From Gymnorhina tibicen (taxonomy: Eukaryota > Chordata > Aves > Passeriformes > Artamidae), in NCBI GenBank assembly GCA_013399875.1, contig VXAZ01003272.1, positions 840,394 to 904,393 of the forward strand: a stretch of DNA of 64,000 nucleotides, in the 5' to 3' direction. A model generated the notes under the pieces. It made no database searches, was not told where the DNA came from, and saw only the letters and a list, made by a program, of their open reading frames with translations. Positions 1-29,785 of the stretch are shown here, piece by piece (the first letter of the stretch is position 1; each line of letters starts with the position of its first letter). The position numbers were made by a program, and so were the translations under genes.

Positions 1-620
1 CCCGATATCAGCTCCTGCATTATCAGCTCAGTTCCACTTGTCTCCTTGGGCATCCTCTGCCACGTTCCTGCTGCCATGGGCCATAAGCTGTTGGTGGCCA
101 GGAGGTCACCGTTGCTCCTGGGCCTGCGTTTGCCCTGCTGGGCTCTTCTGAGATAGGACATTTTGTTGGCTACTACAACTGTGGACAGAAACAGGCAGGT
201 GCAGATGAGCACGAGAACTGCGATGACGATGAAGCAAATCAGTACGAGCGACTTATTGTCTTCGCAGGCTTCTTTGGGCATTGGGCTCTTGGGTTTGCTG
301 CTTTTCCCCAATCCTCCCGTGGTGGAAACTGCACTCGGGGCAGGGGAAGTTGAATTTTGGGCCTTTGTGGAGGAGAAGGATGGCAGGGTACTTTGCATTT
401 CAAAAGTAGTGGTTTGGCTGCTGAGATTGAGGCTCAGAGGAGAGTTTGTGCTTGCTTCTGTTCTGTTCTGGCTCCCACTTAGGTTTTGGCTGAGGGGGCT
501 CCAGGTTTCGTCTCTGAGCTGAGGGTAGACGGTGTGGTTTGCACTCGTTTGCAGCCACAGGCAGAAGATGATCATGACACGGAAGGCCAGGTGAGGGTTG
601 CTGCACATCTTGGTCTTCAT
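1..620 (-). CDS. EVI2A: EVI2A, single-pass membrane protein (3' end cut by window edge)
   Basis: Reading leftward from the ATG at 620-618, one open frame gives 206 residues before the window ends. It has an N-terminal hydrophobic signal peptide (about residues 6-27), a Ser/Thr-rich ectodomain with N-glycosylation sequons (N28, N46, N52, N65, N89), a transmembrane helix at about 125-151, and a basic stop-transfer stretch. The segment FLSTVVVANKMSYLRR and the following KRRPRSNGDLLA match what I know of mammalian EVI2A, which is about 236 residues, so roughly 25-30 C-terminal residues lie outside. A 3' splice site (AG at 638-637) sits 16 bases upstream of the ATG, so the whole coding region is in the second exon, as in mammals. 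The gene is nested antisense in the NF1 intron just before classical exon 28, the expected position. EVI2A is blood-cell expressed in mammals; its molecular function is not established. Confidence 0.93.
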   Translation of the reverse strand, partial: MKTKMCSNPHLAFRVMIIFCLWLQTSANHTVYPQLRDETWSPLSQNLSGSQNRTEASTNSPLSLNLSSQTTTFEMQSTLPSFSSTKAQNSTSPAPSAVSTTGGLGKSSKPKSPMPKEACEDNKSLVLICFIVIAVLVLICTCLFLSTVVVANKMSYLRRAQQGKRRPRSNGDLLATNSLWPMAAGTWQRMPKETSGTELIMQELIS

Positions 621-636
621 CTTCCTGTTGAGTCCC
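621..636 (-). other. EVI2A: EVI2A 5'UTR part of coding exon, with 3' splice site
   Basis: On the minus strand a tract ending TTTTTGCAG (AG at 638-637) precedes 16 untranslated bases and the ATG at 620. This fits the EVI2A plan of a non-coding first exon spliced to one exon carrying all coding sequence. Confidence 0.75.
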
Positions 637-21361
<20,725 letters not shown>

Positions 21362-21896
21362 TTGTCGCTTTTTAATTTTATTTTTTATTTTTGGACGTGA
21401 CTGACACGCGCGGCCCCTCGCGAAGGGCCCTCCACCGGGTGTGATGCTGCACTTGATCTGTACAGTTCCCATCCCGCCAGCCGCGTTGCCAGATGATCAA
21501 CTCCTGACCCACTGCCTGAGTTAATGCCTTCGTTCCCCCGTGTTCGGTTTCAGCCGGTGTTGCAGAGCCACGCGTGTGCCCCGGGGGAGGGTGGAGTTCT
21601 GTAGCGCTGCAGAGCCGCGTCTTGTCCGAATCCAAAGCCATTTCCCAGCCCCGCCGTGTGTCTGCTCTGGCCTCGGGTGTTCCTGCTAAGGGAAGTGTTG
21701 ATCCTTAACCCTGTTTGCACTCCTCGAGGTAGTGGCTTCCTGAGCCGGGGAAGTTTCTCTAATCCTGGTTTTAATCCAAACCTGTAAGATTTTAGCTGTG
21801 TACTTTTTTTTACCACACTGAGAAGAAGTTCATGGTAGCTGCAGTACAAAGAGCTTAACAGAAGTGGTGGATTAGGTTAAATTTCAGGTAATTAGC

Positions 21897-21902
21897 AATA
21901 AA
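21897..21902 (+). terminator. NF1: Proximal NF1 poly(A) signal candidate
   Basis: AATAAA about 535 bases after the stop codon, followed by G-rich sequence. It could give a short-UTR transcript. Confidence 0.35.
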
Positions 21903-22011
21903 GGGGAGAGGAAAAGGAGGCTGCAGGAGTCCCTCATTCCCCAGACCAAGTTTCCCATACTTGGACTGTACGTGGACCAGACTGGACAAACTGGCTTTTT
22001 TCCCCCAAGCA

Positions 22012-22056
22012 TTTTGTTTTGTTTTGTTTTGTTTTGTTTTGTTTTGTTTTGTTTTG
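22012..22056 (+). repeat. (TTTTG)9 microsatellite in NF1 3'UTR
   Basis: Nine perfect tandem copies of the pentanucleotide TTTTG. The transcript would carry a long UUUUG tract. Confidence 0.97.
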
Positions 22057-22780
22057 CTGTACTTTATCTGCCCTGAGGAAGTTGTACAGGGGAAAATCCC
22101 TGGGAACTGACCCTCGGGCTGTCATTGTAGCACCTGCTTTAGTTCTGCCCTTCCCGACAACGCGCACCTTCCAGAGCTCTTGGCAGAATATCCAGTGGGG
22201 AATGGAGGGGAAGTGGGACAGATTCACTCCCGGCGCTGGGGGATGGTGTGTGGCCAAGCTGCCCCTGTGCTGCCCGAGCAGGGACAGAAACAGCCACGTC
22301 TGCTCAAGGTACATTAAATTAACTGACACTGCGTCCAACCCCAGGGCCGGTGGCGGTGGCGCGGTCACCTCCCGGGCGGGTCCGGGGGGCTGCGGGGTCC
22401 CGCAGCCCCGAGGCCGCCGTCACCNCGGAGCCGGTGCCGGTGCCCCGCGTCGCTGCGGGGTGTCTGAGTCGGCCGAGCCGGAGTTCGGGCGGGGGCTGCG
22501 TCCCTGGGGGCTCGCGCAGCTCCTGGTCAGAAACAGACCCGCTTCCCAGTTTCAGATCCCTCTGCTGTGGTAGGAATTAACAATCCTTCGGTGGCTTTAA
22601 AGGAAAAAGAAGTATATCCATTAGGTAAAAGCCAGTCCTCCAGTGCAATCTTTAGTGGCTTTCAGTAAATCAAACTCCACAGCTAAATTATTAGAGAATG
22701 GTACAATTAAGGGTTCCGATTTTATTGCTATAGCACATAATTCCCATGTATCCACACAGTAACAATGTAACATTTATGTA

Positions 22781-22786
22781 AATAAA
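22781..22786 (+). terminator. NF1: Internal NF1 poly(A) signal candidate
   Basis: AATAAA in an AT-rich stretch with T-rich sequence downstream. Another AATAAA lies at 22922-22927. Confidence 0.3.
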
Positions 22787-25555
22787 AATACCTTTATTGT
22801 ATTGATTCATAAAATAACAATTTCTTTAATTTGTTTACAGTCCTGGAAAAACTATGAACACAAACTTCATATGCAAATAGTTTGCCAAAACAAGAGGAAA
22901 ACTTAGAACTGGCAGTCATGGAATAAACAGGTTAGAAAGATGAACTGGTGCAATTAACCAAATCCCCTCACTTGGGTGGTGCAGGCGCCAGGGCAGGAAC
23001 GTGGTCACTGGTGACACAGAGTGGGGTCTGAGCAGGGCCCCGAGGCTGAGCTGGGCTCAGGGACAGAGCGGGGGCTCGAGCCTTGGGTTTGGGGTCCCCA
23101 GGTTAGAAACCATTGTCATCCCACAACTCGGATTGTGAGGAGCCACCCCTGCTGTCACCGGGGTTTGCACTGGGTTGTGCCCAGTCAAGCTGGTTCCAGC
23201 CCTTCCCATTTTGCTGAGGGCAAGGAATTGTAGAAGCCTGAGGATTTGGAGGTAGAAGGAAAACAAGAATCTCTTGTAAGGTGGTGTGCTGTTTTCAGTT
23301 GTTTCTCGTACGAGCAGGTCTCCTGCAAACAGGAACAGTAATTCCAGAGGAATAGCCCGACTGATTTTGTTTGGGCAGAGAGCGAGCCCTTCACCGTTCT
23401 GCATTGCCCATGTCAGAAGTGTCCCTCCATCAGAACTGCTGTGTTCTCTGCAGCACAGAGATGTGAGAGCAGAGGGGACAGGGATGAAAGTCACCTTCCC
23501 TGTGAGAACTACTCCAGGCTCTTAGTCCCAGCTGAAAAAACTGGTCTCTTCATAAAGTCAGTGAACAAAACTGAATTTCCTCTTTGCTGGAAGGAGTTGG
23601 TTGGAGTTTCCCTGTACGAGAGGTTCATTGAGAGGGCCTGGACTCTGGCAGAGCAGGGGTGTTAGACACCTGTGTCAGGTAACAGGGGTGAAGTGGGGTG
23701 TAAGGACTGCTGCTGGCCAAGGTTTAATTTGGGATCGTGTGTGCCCTGACAGACAGGAATGTTGTCTTCTAGTACTGGCGCTTGGGAAGCTTGTGCTTGG
23801 CTCCCAGGGAACCATGGCCTTTGTGTAATGATTAAACTCCCATCAGTAATTAGTTGTTGAGTGCCTTACTGTCACTGCATCGCTCTCCCACTCCCTCCAG
23901 CAGCTGCTGCTGGGATTTGCCTCTTTTTTCTTTCTCACATCCTCCTTCCTTTGTTCTTTCCCTGTTTGAGCACTCTCCCTCCTGCCCGTTCCATCCCTGG
24001 GAGTGCCGCTCCCATCCCGGGCTGCTCCATCCTTTCTCTACCTGCTGCTCTGCTCTCTGGTGACCGGCAGGTTGTTGCTGGTGACAGTGTGGGTGTGAGC
24101 CCTGACCTGACATGCAGGAGCCCCATCCCAGGGTCCCCAGTGCCGCTGCGCTCCGGGCAGCCCGCAGGCTGCTGGCTGTGGCTGCTGCTCCAGGCTCTGC
24201 TGCTCCAGGCTCTGCTGCGGGGCTGGAGCTGCAGCCCCAGAGTCCCTGTGCTCTGACATGAAAACTTAAGATTCAGAAAAATCCAATTGGAACACGTGGA
24301 CCATGTAACGCCCTCCCGGGGAGCGTGTGTGACCCCCCTGGCTCAGAGCCCGTTCCCTGCCCCGCACTGACCACAGCTCAGTACTGTAAAGACAATTAAC
24401 ATTCTGTTTGTGTTTGTATTTTCCCTGACTTAAAGATAACTCAGTAGTATTTGAATAGTGCATAATCTACCTGTAATGATGCCGATGTTTCTGCTTTACC
24501 GTGCATGAGGTTTCCCAGGACAGGGAACATTTCACTGAGTCTCGTGGGATGAGCCCCCGGCGCGTGCCGGGGCTGGCTCTGACCCGGGTTGTAGGTTTTA
24601 GGGCTTTTTCCGTTTCATTCTAAGGTTAATTTTTTCTGATGTCACAAAGCACGTCCTATTGTTATGCAACAAACCACAGTCAGTCACTCAAGAGTGTTGG
24701 TCCCACCTTTTTTTTTATGCAGTATATTCACCTGTAAATAGTTTTTGTGTAAAATTTGACAGAAAAGTATATTTACTACACTGTAAATACATGTGACAAT
24801 ATATTGTATTATTTTGCTTTTTTTGTAAAGCAGTTAGTTGCTGTATATGTATAACATACAAATTTGATTATTCTAGTGTTAGTAACTGTTAACTACTCCT
24901 CCTCCCTCCTGCTGGTGCGTTACGTCATTTAAACCAGAAGCTGTGTACGACACACTCACCCCGTGTATGATCTCACTGCTTCCATCCGGCCTCGGCTTCC
25001 CAAGGGTTTCCGTGACCCCAGCCCCGGTCGTGCTGTGAAACCGCCGGTGGGAGCTGGGGGTCAGAGTGGTGGAAACCTGGTTTCGGATAATTATTGTTCA
25101 CCCCATTCTCCCCTCATGTATGTACTTCCCCCTTTTTTTTGAAGTAAAATGTAAATTCAACCTGCTCCCAGTTGTTCGAAGGTCATTCCCAGGGGCTGTG
25201 GGGTAAAGGCGGTGTACGCGTGTAGTGGGTTGAAACTTATTTGATGTCCTCTCTCTGTTGGGACAAGTTTGGGTGGGTTCTTTGGGGCTAAACCAAGGGA
25301 TCCAGCCCAGTCCCAGACCCAAACCCCCCCTTTTTCTGGGGAAAATTAAGATTCCAGTTAAAATCTGGTGTCTGGGGTTTGTCTTCCCAGACTGGTGCTG
25401 CTCTGGGTGTGGGATCCTGCACAGATCTAAGATTGCCTGCGGTGACTGAGGAAGAAAAAAGCTCACTGTCATGAATTTCATGTCACTTCAATAAGATTAT
25501 CATAACTGAATAATAAATCAGAATAATTCTTTTTAAAATGTAAATTTAATATTGT

Positions 25556-25561
25556 AATAAA
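25556..25561 (+). terminator. NF1: Distal NF1 poly(A) signal
   Basis: AATAAA preceded by another AATAAA at 25512-25517 and followed by TTTGTCTATTTGAGCTTTTTT, a T/GT-rich downstream element. It comes after the AU-rich block that resembles the distal human NF1 UTR, so it is the best candidate for the main mRNA end. Confidence 0.6.
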
Positions 25562-25589
25562 ACAGCTGCTTGGTCTTTAAAGAACAATT

Positions 25590-28500
25590 CAGTATAATTT
25601 GTCTATTTGAGCTTTTTTAGCCTAGAAGCTTGAGGTTTCAGCTGTCAGGCAACTTCTCTGACAAATGATTAACACATCTATTTTTCTTTTAGGGGGATAC
25701 ATTACTTTCCCATTAAAAATGTGTAAGTACTTATATTCTGGCTTTGTGAATCGTAAAAGGATGTAAAGACACATTAAAGTATGACTGCATTGACTTCTTC
25801 TGAGACATCTTATTGTTCCTGCACGGTGAACAGACAGACCTGCAGACACCTGGACAGGTGATTCCTGTCGTGCTCCTGGTGCCAGCTGGGGCTGCACGAG
25901 TGGAAGAGCAGCAGTGTGTGAACTATTAAATTTAATTTTCTTTACTTTAGAAGGAATGTTCCTTAGTTCTGAGTTGGACCTGGAGTGGGAGCCAGGCAGG
26001 AGCCAGCTCCTGAGCAGCACCTGCTCAATCACTGCTGCCAAAAACGTTCCTGAAGTTCCTCTTTTGGACAGTCAAGCCTCCCTGCTACTTGACATCACAA
26101 ATACACTGTAGCCACAGGGAGGGAATGAAAGGACAGTTTTATTTTAGTTATGTATGCAGTTGGAAAAACTGTATTTAGGGGAAAGTTGCACCGTTGGAGC
26201 AGGCAATTCTGTCTAAGGAAATAGCTTCAAAACCCCTGCCCAGCTGATGCTGCTGAAATATTTTACAAAAGAAAATAATAAAGTACAAGTGCAGAACTTA
26301 CTTCATCTTGGGGAATGAATTCTGTTCTGGAGCTAAAAACTGCACAAGGAGGAAAAGAAAGGTTGTTCATGGCTGACCCAGGATGGGTCAGAGCTGTTGG
26401 TGAAGGTGTCCCAGCACTGCCCCAGGTGAGCTGGGTGACACCTATTCCCTTAGGTCCTGTCACAGGATTGGATTCTGCTCGGTCACTTACGCCATTATCA
26501 AACGTGTTTCGTGCGTCCGTCCTCCCCCTAGGCCCCTCTAGGGACAGGGGACAGAACACCTGAACTCAAACAGCTCCAACGTGGTGGGTGAGTCACCTGT
26601 GTCACAGAACTAAGGGCCAAAGCCCCCCTCCTGCAGCTGTGCCGTGCTGGGCCCTCTCAGAGCAGGGAAATGCCTTCCCCACTGCTGGAGTTAGGGTTTT
26701 CAGGTGTGAATCCTTTGCGCCTTGCAACAGGGGCTCCTCAGTTGGCTGCTCCTCTGCTTAACAAGCTCTCAAATGAAAATCACTCCCAGGCTTGTGTGGG
26801 TGGAGAGCGTAGGAAAACAACTCCCATGATGTGACTTGTTCAAACAAGTACGGGTTTGTTCTTCAAAGGAATCATGAAAAAACCTGAGGATGGGATCTTT
26901 TGGGATATTTAAACAACAGTGCTATAAATAGCCAGGAGTAACTATATGCTCAAGAAAATCCCCCTGAACTATTAAATTGTATTTTTTTTTTTTCTCATAG
27001 CATTCTGTCCTTCAGACAAACTGGAAATATCTGTTCTGCTGCTTCCACCCCCAGTTAGGTACTGGGAGAGTAAGGTCTGCCCAGGAGAGCTGGCTGTGCA
27101 GCAAGACATGGAGCATACCCTGAGGAGCTGCTCATCCAGCCCTCCTCCTCCTCAGGCTGTGGGGACACAGGGCACTGCAACGGCCGGGCCCACAAAAGGC
27201 TTCAGCAGTTGTGGTTCCCACGTGTCTGACACGGGCTGTGGCTGTGACCTTGACAAATCCCTGAATGTTTGACCACCAGGCACTGTAAACGCTGGAATTG
27301 CCCAACAGTAACAGCCAAGGGTGGCTGTCGGTTGGGAATTCTTAACGGACAAACTTCCGAGCTCCTCAGATTAGTAACATCAAAAGGGCAAAGTCTCAAC
27401 ACCGATGGATTTTTCCGCTTTATGTGTGGCACAATTTGTAGTTTTTAAGTGTGTATTTAGTATTAATTCCCAACTGCTCTAAACAAAAAGATTTGAGGCA
27501 AATCAGGAACTTTTCACAGAAAAATACTTACACAAATCAGTGATTTAGGAAGGGCAATCCTGTTTATACATGACTCTGATTTCTCCGAGTTACTCATTTA
27601 CACTCTCACGTACCGAGTGCCTGCTGCAGGCACGTGTCAATAAACAGCGGGCAGGTTTGACTTCAGCCAGCGTGGTCAGCGCAGCCCGGAGCTGCCCCTG
27701 TGCCTGCGGCGAAGGTGAGCGCAGCAGGTTTGTGCAGCACTGCCTGGTGCTGCTCGCAGCCAGGTGAGCTCTGCAACAGCAGCGGCTCTGCAGGATGAGC
27801 CCTGGGCACCGCAAAGGGAGGAGGCTGACTGGGGTAAGCCGTGACTGCCAGACGGACAGGAAGCTCAGGCTTACAAGCTGGAAGGAGGTTTGAAGCGCTT
27901 TCCTGTGCTGCTGCGGCCACCGCTGGATACCCCCAGGAACCGCTCTGGTTTATAACTCACTCCAGCTCGGCTGCTCCCCGTTCCTGCCCCAAAGCAGGAA
28001 CCACGTCTCCCTGGCCTACTGCTTCCCTCTGACTTTGCTGCTCAAGTTCCAAAAGATAAAAAAAAGCAGCTGAAGTTGTTCCACTAGGAAACCCAGAGCT
28101 ACCTGGTCCAGTGACAAACGCAGAGCAGTCTCCTCCGAGGCCCTGAAGCAGCACAGCATCCTGTGCTCTCCGAGCTGCCCGGGAAGGAGCAGCACCCACA
28201 CCACCTGGCTCCTGCCGCTCCGTGTGCTTCCACACAACTCCGCTGGATTATTTGGAAAGAGGACACACCACTCCCAAACAACTCTTCCCACACAGACCCA
28301 GGCTGGAGGCCAAACCCCTCCAGGTGTCACAGTAACACAGAATTCCCAGTGATGCCCCACAAGGGTCAGCACAGACTCTTGCCATGACCTGGCTGCTGCT
28401 TGGGCTGCTCCTGCCACACCTTGGCGCCTTTCCCTCTCTCACCAGCCTCCTCTGGAAAATCCCAACCTCCTTAGAACAGCGTCCACGATTTCCCACAGTC

Positions 28501-28955
28501 TCCTCCAAGTGCCTTGCCCAGAGCTGTCCTGGAATCTGCTGTCACACAGCCCACAGAGCATGGCAATGCCAGCACTGACCAGCTGTGCTTCACTACTGTG
28601 TATCCCCCCAAAACCTCAGCAGTTCCTTGGGACACAGAAATCACTTACACACTGGCTCTTCTGTAAGGATGCCAAAAGCCCTGGGGAGAAATGTCACAAG
28701 TATTACACAACAACATGAAAAGTCTCTATTAATTCCAACTTGGTGCTGCTGCAATAACCGTGCCCGAACACAGATTTGCATTTCTTTTTCTGGTTCAGCC
28801 TTGCAGCTCCAGTCCACTGCTGTAGCTTCTGGCTAATATTTGCTCACTAATGTCACCACCAGCCAAACGTTCTGTTTGACTGGTTAGACAGTAAAATTCT
28901 GTCTAAAGCTCAGATGCACTGCTCGCGTGTCTGGCTGTGTTAGCAGGCAATGAGG
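25590..28955. other. Intergenic region between NF1 and AKAP1
   Basis: No open frame here resembles a protein I know and no splice-consistent gene model emerges. It has a T12-type homopolymer near 26984 and scattered AATAAA hexamers on both strands. An unannotated non-coding transcript starting leftward from the CpG island cannot be excluded. Confidence 0.6.
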
Positions 28956-29263
28956 TGCTCTGGCTCCGGGGCCGGGCAGGCGGAGAATGCTGCAGCAGTG
29001 AACAGCAGTGACAGGAGCCATTCCCACCGCTGTGAGGCAGCTGTCCCGGGGCCGGGCCGAGAGCGGGGCTGTGGGAAACAAACCCGCATCAGTGCAGCGG
29101 CCGGGAGAGGGCCGGGATGCGGGACACGGCGGGAGGGGGCCGGGCTGGGCCTCGGCGGCCCCACGGGGCCCGTCTGCGCCCGTCCTGCGACTACCGCGGG
29201 AGAGAAGGAGGAGGGGAGGGAGGAGGCGGATCCGGACTCTCCCCGCGCCTCGGCCGCTGGAAC

Positions 29264-29332
29264 GATCCCGGCCGGGACCAGCCCGGACCGGCCCCAGGAC
29301 CGATCCCGGCCGGGACCAGCCCGGACCGGCCC
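29264..29332 (+). repeat. 38-bp-period GC-rich direct repeat
   Basis: A 31-base GC-rich segment starting GATCCCGGCCGGGACCAG occurs at 29264 and again at 29302, separated by 7 bases. Each copy is itself partly palindromic (CCCGGCCGGG). Confidence 0.9.
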
Positions 29333-29483
29333 TACCAACAATCCCGGCGCGGCCGCGGTTCCGCTCCCTCAGGGCACGGGGCGGGGCTGCGCGCGCGCGC
29401 GGGAGTCTCGCGGGACGCGGCGCTCTCGCGAGAGGGGCGGGGCGGGGCGGGGCGGGGCGGTGCCGCTGCATGTCCGAGCCGGG

Positions 29484-29681
29484 NNNNNNNNNNNNNNNNN
29501 NNNNNNNNNNNNNNNNNNNNNNNNNNNNNNNNNNNNNNNNNNNNNNNNNNNNNNNNNNNNNNNNNNNNNNNNNNNNNNNNNNNNNNNNNNNNNNNNNNNN
29601 NNNNNNNNNNNNNNNNNNNNNNNNNNNNNNNNNNNNNNNNNNNNNNNNNNNNNNNNNNNNNNNNNNNNNNNNNNNNNNNNN
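29484..29681. other. Assembly gap (198 N)
   Basis: All bases are N. The flanks are extremely GC-rich (GCCGGG before, CCCGGGGCC after), the sort of sequence that sequencing fails on. Any open frame spanning it is meaningless. Confidence 1.
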
Positions 29682-29785
29682 CCCGGGGCCGTGGGCTGGG
29701 GCCGATCGTGCCGCAGCGCCCGGCGGGCACGGCGCGGGCACCGGCGGGCGGGGGCCGTGCCGGGGCAGGGTGCGGGGCGGTGAGC

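Larger units (their letters stand above)
21362..25580 (+). other. NF1: NF1 3' untranslated region (probable extent)
   Basis: After the stop codon no coding frame is recognised. An AU-rich block at about 24720-24900 (TGTAAATAGTTTTTGTG..., TGTAAATACATGTGACAA...) resembles from memory the distal human NF1 3'UTR, supporting a long UTR of about 4.2 kb. Poly(A) signals occur early (21897, 22781, 22922) and at the end (25512, 25556). Within it are a TTTTG microsatellite and a GC-rich islet near 22.4 kb containing one undetermined base. Confidence 0.6.

Noticed and set aside
25590..28955. Minus-strand gene ending near the reverse AATAAA at about 26.14 kb
   Set aside because: No coding exon with consistent splice sites or recognisable protein could be found between it and the CpG island.
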